Shown: piece by piece, positions 38,379-47,355 of the stretch
Layout of the letters: the number at the start of each line of letters is the position of its first letter
Numbering within the stretch: position 1 is the first letter of the stretch
Assembly (NCBI GenBank): GCA_963676095.1
Contig: OY781040.1
Span: 7,130,001 to 7,194,000, forward strand
DNA length: 64,000 nucleotides
Reading direction: 5' to 3'
Source of the DNA: G963676095 sp963676095
GTDB taxonomy: Bacteria > Bacteroidota > Bacteroidia > Bacteroidales > Prolixibacteraceae
Translations under genes and position numbers: made by a program
The notes under the pieces: model-generated
The model's input: the letters and a program-made list of their open reading frames with translations, nothing else
Database searches by the model: none
Told to the model about the DNA's origin: nothing

Positions 38379-38831
38379 ATGACACTAGCAAGATTATCAG
38401 ACAATTTATTTCCATCTGTTCCTTCATTATTTAACAATTTATTCGGAAGGGACCTGATGGATTGGAACAGTTGGAACTTCGCAGATGAGAATTCGACTTT
38501 ACCGGCAGTCAATGTTAAGGAAAATGACAATGAATTTGCTATTGAAGTCGCAGCTCCGGGACTTAAAAGAGAAGATTTCAAAGTAAATTATGAAAACGGG
38601 CGTTTGACAATTTCTTCAGAAAAGAAGGAAGAAAGAGAGGAAAAGAAAAAAGAAAAGGTAACACGCCGTGAATTCAGTTATCAGGCATTTCAGCGTTCGT
38701 TCTCCATCCCTGAAAATATTGTCGACGCAGAAAAAATTTCGGCCAAATATCATGAGGGGATCCTTCACATCACCTTACCGAAACGTGAAGAGATAAAACC
38801 GAAACCCGCAAGGGAAATTTCCATAGGATAA
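38379..38831 (+). CDS. Small heat shock protein, Hsp20 family
   Basis: This is an ATP-independent cytoplasmic chaperone of the alpha-crystallin type. The start is 38379 (MTLARLSDN) because GGAGG at 38366-38370 is an ideally spaced Shine-Dalgarno. The upstream in-frame ATG at 38364 overlaps that site. The product is 150 residues: a short N-terminus, alpha-crystallin domain about 45-140 (VAAPGLKREDFKV, GILHITLPKRE) and a C-terminal I-S-I motif that in this family docks between dimers. It is monocistronic, with a terminator just after. Confidence 0.93.
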   Translation: MTLARLSDNLFPSVPSLFNNLFGRDLMDWNSWNFADENSTLPAVNVKENDNEFAIEVAAPGLKREDFKVNYENGRLTISSEKKEEREEKKKEKVTRREFSYQAFQRSFSIPENIVDAEKISAKYHEGILHITLPKREEIKPKPAREISIG

Positions 38832-38847
38832 TCCGGAAAAGTGATGT

Positions 38848-38893
38848 AAAAAATGGTTGTCCGAGGCCTTTAGCCCAGGGCAACCATTTTTTT
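38848..38893. terminator. Bidirectional terminator between hsp20 and the M19 dipeptidase gene
   Basis: AAAAAATGGTTG-T-CC (38848-38862) pairs with GG-G-CAACCATTTTTTT (38878-38893). A-rich and T-rich flanks on each side make it work for both converging transcripts. The stem has about 14 pairs. Confidence 0.85.
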
Positions 38894-38896
38894 CTT

Positions 38897-39985
38897 CTAC
38901 TGAAAATAGTCCTTTAAAAAACGAATAAAATTCCCGTGCATAACATTTCCGATATCTTCAGTTTTATATCCACGGTTTTTTAAGATTGCCGGCAGCTTTT
39001 GAATATCGGCAATAGTATCTAAATCATACGGGCACTGTTCTGTTCCAAAGGCACCGTCAAGATCGCTGCCCACACCGGCATGCAGCGAATCGCCTGCCAG
39101 CTGGCAGACATGATCGATGTTGTTAGCCATGATTTCCAGGGTCACATTTCGTGATTTTGGCGTTGACTCTCCGCGGATCCAGTCAGGGACCATCATCCAC
39201 GCATCCAGTGCTATTCCGATAACGGCCTTGTGCCGGATCAACTCCAGGATCATTTCATCGGAAAACTGGCGGTTGTGGTTTACAAATTTCCGGCAGTTGT
39301 TATGACTGGCCCAGACAGGACCTCCGTAAATTTCCATGGCATGCCAGAATGCATCGTCGTTGAGATGGGTAGCATCGAGGATCAGGTTCAGTTCTTCCAT
39401 GGTTTTCAGCAATTCTGTCCCTCTTTCATTCAGCCTGCCCGAAGAATCGGTCCCGTTGGCATAAATTCCCGGTCCGTAATGTGCAGGTCCGATGGCTCGC
39501 AATCCATAATTGTAGGCACGGTGTAAATGTTCCATGGAAATAATCGAATCCGCACCTTCCAGACTTAACAGGTAACAAATGGGCGTAGTTTCATCCGGAT
39601 TTTCCCAAAGGTCCAGACTTTCTTCCAGCGATTTTGCATCGGTGATCTGTTTCATTTCACCAGCCTCTTCCATGGTCCGGTACCATTGCAACTGTCCCTG
39701 TGTTTGCGCCCACGCCTGTTCCTGAGAATACCAGCCGGGAATCGGACCTCCGGGCTTTACCACCCGGCCGATTTGGGTTGCCACAACCAATCCTGCTTTC
39801 CCTTCCCGAAGTGCAGGAAAAGAAACGGTATTTCTGCACCTGTCCGGCTTATCTGCCATCCCTTTTTCACTTTCACGGATCTGTTGCACAGTCCAGCGCT
39901 GGTCCCTGTTCCATTCCATTGCATTCATCGAGATGTCCAAATGCGCATCGAAACAAAGTATTTTATTGTCAGTCGGATTACTCAT
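38897..39985 (-). CDS. Peptidase M19 family membrane-type dipeptidase
   Basis: This is a zinc dipeptidase of the renal dipeptidase type, which in bacteria often cleaves L-D or D-containing dipeptides. DAHLDI (residues 13-18) gives the first zinc ligands His15 and Asp17, SLEGAD holds the bridging glutamate, LILDATHLND and WASHNNCR provide further histidines, and GVGSDLDGAFG is typical. 362 residues, no signal peptide, so probably cytoplasmic. It continues the minus-strand run of GntP permease, RidA and D-threonine-aldolase-like genes, from which an IS110 element now separates it. This suggests one former operon for D-amino acid or dipeptide use. Confidence 0.9.
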   Translation of the reverse strand: MSNPTDNKILCFDAHLDISMNAMEWNRDQRWTVQQIRESEKGMADKPDRCRNTVSFPALREGKAGLVVATQIGRVVKPGGPIPGWYSQEQAWAQTQGQLQWYRTMEEAGEMKQITDAKSLEESLDLWENPDETTPICYLLSLEGADSIISMEHLHRAYNYGLRAIGPAHYGPGIYANGTDSSGRLNERGTELLKTMEELNLILDATHLNDDAFWHAMEIYGGPVWASHNNCRKFVNHNRQFSDEMILELIRHKAVIGIALDAWMMVPDWIRGESTPKSRNVTLEIMANNIDHVCQLAGDSLHAGVGSDLDGAFGTEQCPYDLDTIADIQKLPAILKNRGYKTEDIGNVMHGNFIRFLKDYFQ

Positions 39986-40297
39986 AATTTTTTCAAAATT
40001 AAAGTGTTCATTTTCATACGTAAATAATTTCTATTAAAAGAGCCATAAAAGCCCATCTATTGTTTAGAATGCATAGTTTTTAAAACTAAAAAGCAAAAGA
40101 AAAGAGAGCACTTGTCTTTTAGGCAAATGCGGTTATTGGGATGGTCGTAAAGAAACAGCTAAGAGGAATAAAATTTCATACGCGTGATCGGGTCACTTTC
40201 TTGGGTACTTAGCTGTTGAGGTCAGTTTCATTTTCGGCTTCGATGTTGCGGAAAACAACGGGTGTCAGAAAAAATCGACCTTTGTTTGGATTTGCGG
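39986..40297. other. Gap between the dipeptidase gene and the IS110 transposase
   Basis: No gene is supported in these 312 bases. The IS110 right end must lie here, but I cannot fix it. The word TGCGGTTAT occurs at 40128-40136 and again at the transposase stop (40293-40301), which could be related to the end but is short. The original upstream gene junction of the operon is also expected in this gap. Confidence 0.4.
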
Positions 40298-41559
40298 TTA
40301 TCCTGCTTTCTGGGCAGGTGAAAGCTGTTTTAATTCAACTGTATATCCCAGTTTGCTTAGCTCGCCCTTCAGGTACGCTTTGCGTTTGGCCTCTGTCCTG
40401 CTGATCAAGTATGCTGCCCCAAGTTCGTTGTATTCACACCTATCTTTCAGGATATGATAGACTGACTTCAGGATCGAATGTCCTACTGCTACCAGGGCGC
40501 GTTTTTTGCCCCGCCGTGCTGCCAGTCTGTGATACCTTGCCTGATAGAATGTGTTTTTTGTCCTTGTGGCTGCCCACGCTATCTCGGTCAGCACCGCTTT
40601 TACCTGTTTGTTCCCCTGGGTGGTCCGTCCGCTTTTTTTTTGCCCGCGCTCTCGTTGTTCCCGGGGCACATCCCTGCCCATGAGGCTAAATGTTTCTCAT
40701 TGGGAAAAACATTCATGTCCAAACCGATTTCGGCTACAAGATCTTCTACGCTTTTGGAACTTATTCCGGGGACCTTTTTAAGCAATTCCAGCGCATTTTC
40801 GTAAGGCAATAGTACTGCTTTTATCCGCTGGTTCAGGCTCTCGATGCTCTTCTGTGTGTCGGCTATCTCCTGCCGGATGATTTGGAGCATATACACATGG
40901 TGTCCGGTAACAAATCCCTGGCAAGCTTCGAAGATTTCTTCTTTGCTCGCCCCCAGCTTTTTGTGATAAACTTCTTCAATATCCTGCATGGTGATTGTTT
41001 TGCCTTCACAGATTTTGTCTATCAGCTTGGTGCCTACTGCCCCGCTTGTGGAACTCAATACGCTCGACAACTTGATGTTGGCATCCTCCAGTATCCGGAT
41101 GATCCGGTTTTTGTTCGAGGCATTGCTTTGGATCAACCTTGTCCGGTAGCGTGTCAAATCCCGCAGTTCGCGCTGCTCTTTTGCCGGGATATAGCTTGGC
41201 TTGAGCAGCCCGGCAAGAAGCAGTTTACACAGCCATGCGCTGTCCTTCTTGTCTGTTTTATGTCCTGGAACGTTTTTTACATGGGCCGCGTTCACTATCC
41301 AAACCGTCATGCCGCCTGGTTCCAATACATTGTAAACAGGTTTCCAGAATACGCCTGTGCTTTCCATGGCCACATGGGTGATCCCATTCTCCAATAACCA
41401 ATCTCTCAATTCTGTCAAAGAACTCGTCACGGTGCCAAACTCACGGGTTTGTTTTTTTATCCCTTCACCGTCGATGGTTGCTACTACTACTTTTTTGTGC
41501 ACATCAACGCCGCATCCCCGAGATACGACTTGCTTAAATGATACTTCTGACGTTTCCAT
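40298..41559 (-). pseudogene. IS110-family transposase, frameshifted at an A9 tract
   Basis: The N-terminal part (41559 to 40600, 319 codons) carries the RuvC-like DEDD residues Asp19 (GVDVHKK), Glu66 (AMESTG), Asp103 and Asp106 (HKTDKKDSAW). The Transposase_20 part begins with VPGISSKSVEDL. It then runs out of frame. The rest (NKQVKAVLTEIAWAA onwards to QKAG) is in the -1 frame (40681 to 40298). The switch falls at nine A residues (40633-40641 as T on the + strand), three codons after Ser304, the likely catalytic serine. Ten A would restore one reading frame of about 420 residues. It may be a true mutation, a sequencing error, or productive slippage. Confidence 0.85.
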
Positions 41560-41579
41560 TTCTTTTGTCTTTTTGTTAT

Positions 41580-41745
41580 TTGGCTTATGCCATAACTAAT
41601 TTACAAATCCTATCTTGAAATGGTGCCGTCTGCATCGCACCCTATTTTCATGCTCTTGGGTGTCTTTTTTTTGTCATGTGGGTTTCATTAGTCGTTTTTC
41701 ATACCCGGCAAAACCTCAAGCCTCGCCTGGCTTTTGCTCCCGCTT
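41580..41745 (-). ncRNA. Candidate IS110 bridge RNA region
   Basis: About 165 bases lie between the presumed left end and the transposase start. Read on the minus strand, GCAAAA..AGCC pairs with GGCT..TTTTGC near 41712-41738. A second hairpin pairs GGTGC with GCACC around a loop near 41621-41642. IS110-group elements encode a bridge RNA of this size and position that pairs with donor and target DNA. Position and fold support it, but loop-to-DNA matches were not worked out. Confidence 0.4.
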
Positions 41746-41747
41746 AT

Positions 41748-42836
41748 TCAAAATGCTCTTTTCCGGGCTGCGACCTGCCATGTTCCTATGACTTCCCCGT
41801 TTTCGACTACATAAACTTGTTCGTGTAAGGCGATGGTTGGACAAATATGGATGGGAACAGCATAAACAAAATCACCCGGATTTAGCTTTTCTGCATCAGG
41901 GGTCGATATTACCAGGTGTTCTTCACTTTGGTTTTCAACATTATCGACCTGAATATCCAAAAAATCCAGCCGGGGATGGGGCATTTCTGCCGCCACGGAT
42001 TTGTATCCCAGATCAAAACAGACTTTCCCGTGCGGCTTACTGATTACCCTGCCGGCAAGAACAGCCGCAGGAAGAAACTCAAGGTCCGGGATCGATTTTT
42101 TGTAACCGGCATCCCACAAAACCGGAGTACCAGGGCAAAGCGTTCTGGAGGCATATTTTGCATGAACAGGGAAAGTGTATGTTCCGCCACAGGCAAGTTC
42201 TCCAATCTCAATTCCTGCTTCCGTCAGGTTTCGAACCAGCTCATCCACAGCCCGGAAATCATTTTCACAATGTTCCCTGCGTGTTTTAAGATCCATTTCG
42301 TGGATATGCCCGTCGTAAACATGCAAGCCTGCTAAAATTAAGCACGGATCCCCGGAAATCGTCCGGGCAAGCTCAAATGCCGGTTCCGGTCCGATGCCCG
42401 TGCGGTGCATCCCATTATCGATATCGATAAAAACATCAACTTTTTTTTGCTGTTTTTTTGCCTCGACAGAAAGGTCATTTATTGACTTTTCATGGTCAAC
42501 GATTACCGAGAATTTTACCTGCGGATATTTTTCTGCAATGCTGAAAAACCGCTTGATGTCAGGTCCAAGAACAGGGTAAGCCAGCAAAATATCGGTTCCC
42601 CCGTTTTGAGCCGTCATCTCCATTTCGGTAAGTGTCGCACATTTAAACTTCGTAATGTTCTGCTGAACCTGTAGCTTCACCACTTCAGCCATTTTATGCG
42701 TTTTTACATGAGGACGCAGCCTGGAAGCACCACCCGCTATTTTTATCATCCGGCGGATGTTTTCTGTAATTCGATCCGGATAAATTAAAATAGACGGTGT
42801 AAAAACAACCGGTTCATTTTTAACTTTGTACCACAT
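41748..42836 (-). CDS. D-threonine-aldolase-like PLP enzyme (alanine racemase N-terminal fold)
   Basis: This is a pyridoxal-phosphate enzyme of the D-threonine aldolase/D-serine dehydratase-like family. RPHVKTHK (residues 41-48) holds the PLP lysine Lys45. VFIDIDNGMHRTGI and LHVYDGHIHEMD form the barrel core. The C-terminal metal-binding block includes VYAVPIHICPT. 362 residues, normal length. Reaction expected: retro-aldol cleavage or dehydration of D-3-hydroxy amino acids. It follows RidA by 10 bases. RidA relieves reactive enamine/imine products of such PLP enzymes, which fits the pairing. Confidence 0.88.
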   Translation of the reverse strand: MWYKVKNEPVVFTPSILIYPDRITENIRRMIKIAGGASRLRPHVKTHKMAEVVKLQVQQNITKFKCATLTEMEMTAQNGGTDILLAYPVLGPDIKRFFSIAEKYPQVKFSVIVDHEKSINDLSVEAKKQQKKVDVFIDIDNGMHRTGIGPEPAFELARTISGDPCLILAGLHVYDGHIHEMDLKTRREHCENDFRAVDELVRNLTEAGIEIGELACGGTYTFPVHAKYASRTLCPGTPVLWDAGYKKSIPDLEFLPAAVLAGRVISKPHGKVCFDLGYKSVAAEMPHPRLDFLDIQVDNVENQSEEHLVISTPDAEKLNPGDFVYAVPIHICPTIALHEQVYVVENGEVIGTWQVAARKRAF

Positions 42837-42846
42837 TATTCAAGTA

Positions 42847-43317
42847 CTACTCTTCGCTTTTTAATTCAAAAATGCATTCCACCTCAACTGCGATATTTCC
42901 GGGAAGTGACATTCCAACCGCACTGCGTGCACCTTTTCCGTTTTCTTCACCAAACACATCGACCATAAACTGGCTAAAGCCATTGATGGTTTGCGGATGT
43001 TGCTCAAAATCAGGAAAGCAGTTTACCATTCCCAGTGTTTTTATCAGACGGTTGATCTTCCCCAAATCGCCGATTTGTGCCTTAATGGTAGCGAGCATGG
43101 CCAGTCCGACCTGACGGGCTGCCAGTTGTCCTTCTTCCAGCGATAAATCTTTTCCAACCTTTCCGGTGATTAACGTTCCGTCGCTCTTTAATGGTCCCTG
43201 ACCGGAAACATACAATTTATTACCGGCAATTACAACCGGATGGTAAATTCCCCCAAGTGGCGGGACCGGCGGCAATTCCAGTCCCAAAGCTTTGATTTTT
43301 TCTTCTATTGTATCCAT
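42847..43317 (-). CDS. RidA/YjgF-family imine deaminase
   Basis: This is a small trimeric enzyme that hydrolyses reactive 2-aminoacrylate-type enamines made by PLP enzymes. The family signature GARSAVGMSLPGNIAVEVE (about residues 129-147) contains the key arginine, and LYVSGQGPL lies near residue 35. 156 residues, slightly longer than the canonical 130. It sits 8 bases after the GntP gene and 10 bases before the D-threonine-aldolase-like gene, which suggests tight co-translation. Confidence 0.92.
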   Translation of the reverse strand: MDTIEEKIKALGLELPPVPPLGGIYHPVVIAGNKLYVSGQGPLKSDGTLITGKVGKDLSLEEGQLAARQVGLAMLATIKAQIGDLGKINRLIKTLGMVNCFPDFEQHPQTINGFSQFMVDVFGEENGKGARSAVGMSLPGNIAVEVECIFELKSEE

Positions 43318-43325
43318 ATCATATT

Positions 43326-44645
43326 TTATATAAAATGGTTTATTATCAAAATAATAATCAGTCCAACAATCGAGATCGTTGTTTCAACAACTGTCCAGGT
43401 AAAAAGGGTTTCCTTTACTGAGAGGTTGAAATATTCCTTAAACATCCAGAATCCGCCATCGTTAACATGCGAAAGCATCAGGCTTCCCGAGCCGATAGCC
43501 AGGACCATCAGTTCAGGGGAAACAGAAGGATGGGAAACCAGTGGCAAAACAATTCCGGCTGCCGTCATTCCGGCAACAGTTGCTGATCCGACAGAAACCC
43601 TTATGGCAGCTGCAATTAGCCAGGCCAAAAATAAGGGAGACAACCCCGAATGCCCTAACAGATTACCAAGGTAATCGCTGATCCCGCTGGCGACCAGAAC
43701 TTCCTTTAAGCCTCCGGCCCCGGCAATGATCAGTAAAATCATGGCAATACTCGAAATAGCATGGGCAAGGCTATCCATTACTTCTTTTATTTTTTTCCCG
43801 TTGCGTAAAGCGAGAGCGTAAATGGCAAACAATACTGACAACAACATGGCCACAACAGGATCTCCAAGACCTTTAATAAAAGGGAACGCAAGCGAATTCC
43901 GATCAATAAAGCTGGTTAACAATCCGGATAAACCGATTAAAATTACAGGCATCAATGCGGTCAGAATGCTAATGGAGGTTGAAGGTAATTCGCTTTCGTT
44001 CAAGATATTCTGTCCTGTAAATTCTTTGAAAGGTGTCGCTTTAATTTTTTTGAACCGGGGAGAAAGGATTGGTCCGGCTACAATTATCGCTGGAATAGCA
44101 ACCAAAACTCCGTAAAACATAGTCTTCCCCATGTCGGCACCAAACATGTTGGCAATGGCAGTGGGGGCAGGATGTGGCGGCAAGTACCCGTGAGTAACGG
44201 ACAGGGAGGCTAACATAGGAATTCCGACAAAAAGTAACGGCAAGCCTGTTGACGCTGCTACTGTAAAAATAATAGGCACCAAAATGACAAAACCGACCGA
44301 ATAAAACATAGGAATTCCAACAATAAAACCAGTAAGCATCAAAGCCCAGTGGATCTTTTTTAGCCCGAACGCAGCAACCAGGGTCTGTGTTATCTTCTGC
44401 GCAGCACCGCTGTCTGCAACGATTTTTCCCAGCATCGAACCAAAGCCAAGTATCAAAACCAGTAACCCGAGTGTATCGCCCATCCCCTTTTTCAGGGCCT
44501 CTACGGTTGTTTCGAGTGGAAGCCCGCTCATTAATCCGACATAAATACAAACCAGGGTAAATGAAATAAATGTATTAATCCGTACGACAGTGACAAGTAG
44601 AAGAAGAAAAAGAACTCCGGTAAAAACGATCAGCAAAGCCATCAT
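43326..44645 (-). CDS. GntP-family proton symporter
   Basis: This is an inner membrane permease of the gluconate:H+ symporter family with about 12 or more membrane helices across 439 residues. SMLGKIVADSGAAQKI and GYLPPHPAPTAIANMFGAD are typical GntP motifs. It is the first gene of a probable operon for uptake and breakdown of a D-amino acid or related hydroxy acid. GntP members also carry D-serine and related acids, which fits the D-threonine-aldolase-like enzyme downstream. The start could be Met1 or Met2. Confidence 0.9.
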   Translation of the reverse strand: MMALLIVFTGVLFLLLLVTVVRINTFISFTLVCIYVGLMSGLPLETTVEALKKGMGDTLGLLVLILGFGSMLGKIVADSGAAQKITQTLVAAFGLKKIHWALMLTGFIVGIPMFYSVGFVILVPIIFTVAASTGLPLLFVGIPMLASLSVTHGYLPPHPAPTAIANMFGADMGKTMFYGVLVAIPAIIVAGPILSPRFKKIKATPFKEFTGQNILNESELPSTSISILTALMPVILIGLSGLLTSFIDRNSLAFPFIKGLGDPVVAMLLSVLFAIYALALRNGKKIKEVMDSLAHAISSIAMILLIIAGAGGLKEVLVASGISDYLGNLLGHSGLSPLFLAWLIAAAIRVSVGSATVAGMTAAGIVLPLVSHPSVSPELMVLAIGSGSLMLSHVNDGGFWMFKEYFNLSVKETLFTWTVVETTISIVGLIIILIINHFI

Positions 44646-44977
44646 AACTCACATAATTATAAAGGTTGAGTTTAAGTATATATGACCTTTCCTAAAAAGG
44701 CGACGAAAGATAACAAATAATTTTTAGGATATATGTTTCCGCACACATTCATGTTAGGAAAATCATTTTTATGGATTCCCCGACTTCAGGTCAAACCAAT
44801 AAAAAGTGCATAAAAGGTTGAAATATTTATGGGCAAATACCACAAAGGGATCTTTTGCATTACCGTTCCACGATGGGACAAAGTGGGACTAAAATTAGCT
44901 CGGAAAATTTTCATAAGTTCTAAATTTTTTTCGGTCAACGGATATTTTTTCCACATTAGTATTAACTTTACATCGAT
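44646..44977. other. Divergent intergenic region upstream of the B12 operon
   Basis: AT-rich DNA between the divergent gntP and btuB operons, with no supported gene. TAACTTTA (44963-44970) resembles the TAnnTTTG -7 box and would start transcription a few bases before the riboswitch. The minus-strand promoter of the gntP operon must also lie here but is not evident. Confidence 0.4.
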
Positions 44978-45158
44978 TTTGGTGTCACGACCCCGCATCT
45001 TCGGGGAAGTGGTGAAAAGGGAATCAGGTGAAAATCCTGAACAGACCCGCTGCTGTAAGCTCCATCAAAATTTTTGGACAACGCTCGTTACCACTGTCCG
45101 GCTTTTGCCGGATGGGAAGGACGTTCAAAAACGGAGTAAGTCAGAAGACCTGCCAAAA
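44978..45158 (+). promoter_or_regulatory. Cobalamin riboswitch
   Basis: This is an adenosylcobalamin/cobalamin-sensing aptamer in the leader of the B12 uptake operon. Conserved parts in order: GAAAAGGGAATCAGGTGAAAA with the P3-P6 core, TCCTGAACAGACCCGC with TGCTGTAA, a variable hairpin (GTCCGG-CTTTT-GCCGGAT), and the B12 box AGTAAGTCAGAAGACCTGCC (45135-45154). A leader of about 130 bases follows before btuB, with a weak hairpin (TTAGC/GCTAA near 45171-45194) that could be part of the expression platform. Binding of cobalamin should shut down the operon. Confidence 0.95.
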
Positions 45159-45291
45159 ATGATTTGTTTATTAGCTTTCGGGAAATAAGGCTAAAGGACA
45201 CCAGTATAAAACAATATAGGTACTCCTTATCATTCATTTTGTATCATATGCCAATGTTTCCTGTCTGCTTTTGTTGAATTAACTAAGCATA

Positions 45292-47355
45292 ATGAAAAAC
45301 CTGAATCAGAATTTTTGGCATTCTTTGATACTTAGCATCCTTTCCTCTTTTTGCTCCTATCCAATTTTGGCTCAAAGCAAATTAGATAGCTTACAACATA
45401 TCCAGGAAGTAGTTGTCAGGGCCCAACCATTTGAAGAGGTAATTCCCGTTCAGCAGCTAAAAGACTCGGTATTAATAAAGTTAAGTGCGCATTCTGTGGC
45501 CGATGCGCTACGCTATTTTGCAGGGGTACAGGTGAAAGATTATGGCGGTTTGGGTGGCTTAAAAACAATTGACGTCCGCAATATGGGAACTCACCATGTG
45601 GGGGTTTTTTATGATGGTATTGAACTTGGAAATGCCCAAAACGGAGTTGTCGACTTAGGTAAATTTTCCCTGGACGATATGGAAACCCTGACTTTATATA
45701 ATGGACAAAGAAGCAATATCTTCCAGTCTGCCAAGGACTTTTCAGCCGCGTCGACCGTTTACCTAAGGACAAAAAGGCCGGTCTTTGAAAATGGTAAAAA
45801 TACGAACTTCATTGCCCGCTTTGAAACAATGTCAATTGATTATACCGATCCTTCCTTTCGCCTGGAAAAAAAGCTAAGCGATAAGGTTAATATGAGCATT
45901 AGCGGTGAGTACACAAAGTCCAACGGACGTTATAAATTCAGGTATAAACGCTACAACCTGGATGGGACACTGGCTTATGATACAACTGCAACCAGGCACA
46001 ACAGTGATATCGAAGCAGTACGAATTGAAACAGCAACATTTGGACGGATCAAAAATGGGAGCTGGTATGCAAAAACTTATTATTATGGCTCAGAGAGGGG
46101 AGCGCCGGGAGCGATAGTTGCCAACAAATTTTCTGATGGCTACAGGCAAAAGGATAAGGATTTCTTTTTACAGGGAGAATTCTTAAAAGATTTCGGCAAT
46201 CAATATTATTTTCAGGTTAAGGCCAAATATGCCTGCGACTATATGAATTACCTGGCCCGCGATACAACGACAGTATTAGGAGACATTGTAACCGAAAGCG
46301 CGCAATTTGACAACAGCTACTACCAGCAGGAAATTTATCTTTCTACTGTAAATATGTATAACCTTACTTCATGGTGGGATGCATCCATTGCTGTTGACCT
46401 GCAATGGAATAAATTAAATGCCACACTGAAAGGGGTAGCTTCACCATTTGCCTTTCCGCGTAGATATACGATCCTGATGTCCCTGGCCTCTTCGGTTAAC
46501 CTGGGACAGCTAAAGGCAATGGGAAGCCTGATCGGGACGCATGTTCATGAAACTGTCAAAAACGGGGCCGTCGCTCCGGATAGAAATGAACTGACGCCGG
46601 CTATTTTTGTCGGATACCGGCCTTTTCCCAATCATGATTTTACAGTCAGGGCATTTGCCAAACGCATTTTTAGGATGCCTACATTCAATGATTTATATTA
46701 TACGCAGGTTGGTTCATCTACCCTGGATCCGGAATATATGAACCAATATGATGCCGGATTTACTTACAGCAAGCCTTTTCAAAATAAACCGATTAACCAG
46801 GTTGCCTTAAAAATAGATGCTTATTATACAAATACAAAGAATAAAATTGTTGCGGCCCCTACCGGAAACTTGTTCCGCTGGATGATGAGCAATATTGGAA
46901 AAGTAAAAGGCAAAGGATTGGAAGCAGTAGCAAATGCTGACTTAGACATCTGTAAAGTAAAATTAACAACCAATCTTACCTATGCTTATACCGTAAGTAA
47001 AGATTATACAAAAATTTTCGGTCTGGGGCTATCTTCTTATGGAGACCAAATTCCTTATACCCCCTGGCATAGCGGTTCGGCAATCGTTAATGCCTCCTAT
47101 GCCACCTGGAACTTAAACTACAGTTTCATTTATGTAGGCAAGCGCTATAACGGGGCTTTCAACAACATCGAAAAAAATAAAGTCCAGCCATGGTATACGC
47201 ACGACATTTCCCTGCAAAAAGAACTGGCTTTTAAACATTTCAAGGCTACGGGGACAATAGAAGCGAACAACCTGTTAAACCAGCATTATGAAGTTATTTA
47301 CAATTATCCTATGCCCGGGCGCACATTCAAATTTATAATCAGTATTGCATTATGA
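45292..47355 (+). CDS. btuB: BtuB-type TonB-dependent cobalamin receptor
   Basis: This outer membrane receptor for corrinoids is driven by TonB. The signal peptide ends near residue 28 (ILAQS), followed by a Ton-box-like EVVVRA. The plug runs about 40-150 (DALRYFAGVQVKDYGG, VFYDGIELGN), followed by a 22-strand-type barrel ending in FIISIAL. 687 residues, normal for BtuB-like proteins of Bacteroidota. It lies directly behind the cobalamin riboswitch and overlaps btuG by four bases (ATGA), so the pair is translationally coupled. The plug-and-lid model predicts that BtuG caps this barrel. Confidence 0.93.
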   Translation: MKNLNQNFWHSLILSILSSFCSYPILAQSKLDSLQHIQEVVVRAQPFEEVIPVQQLKDSVLIKLSAHSVADALRYFAGVQVKDYGGLGGLKTIDVRNMGTHHVGVFYDGIELGNAQNGVVDLGKFSLDDMETLTLYNGQRSNIFQSAKDFSAASTVYLRTKRPVFENGKNTNFIARFETMSIDYTDPSFRLEKKLSDKVNMSISGEYTKSNGRYKFRYKRYNLDGTLAYDTTATRHNSDIEAVRIETATFGRIKNGSWYAKTYYYGSERGAPGAIVANKFSDGYRQKDKDFFLQGEFLKDFGNQYYFQVKAKYACDYMNYLARDTTTVLGDIVTESAQFDNSYYQQEIYLSTVNMYNLTSWWDASIAVDLQWNKLNATLKGVASPFAFPRRYTILMSLASSVNLGQLKAMGSLIGTHVHETVKNGAVAPDRNELTPAIFVGYRPFPNHDFTVRAFAKRIFRMPTFNDLYYTQVGSSTLDPEYMNQYDAGFTYSKPFQNKPINQVALKIDAYYTNTKNKIVAAPTGNLFRWMMSNIGKVKGKGLEAVANADLDICKVKLTTNLTYAYTVSKDYTKIFGLGLSSYGDQIPYTPWHSGSAIVNASYATWNLNYSFIYVGKRYNGAFNNIEKNKVQPWYTHDISLQKELAFKHFKATGTIEANNLLNQHYEVIYNYPMPGRTFKFIISIAL

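Larger units (their letters stand above)
40230..41745 (-). mobile_element. IS110-family insertion sequence (ends approximate)
   Basis: A DEDD-type transposase with flanking noncoding DNA lies between two genes of one likely operon. IS110 elements lack classical inverted repeats and target duplications, so the ends are estimates. The left end must lie close to 41745, directly after the stop codon of the D-threonine-aldolase-like gene (41748). The right end lies somewhere between 39986 and 40297. The long left-end noncoding region places it with the IS110 group. Confidence 0.7.

Noticed and set aside
40128..40301. TGCGGTTAT repeats as IS110 ends
   Set aside because: Only nine bases, one copy lies over the transposase stop codon, and IS110 elements lack such direct repeats. 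Chance is likely.
44786..44998. 70-residue minus-strand ORF in the btuB upstream region
   Set aside because: It overlaps the riboswitch start, has no family resemblance and no start signal.
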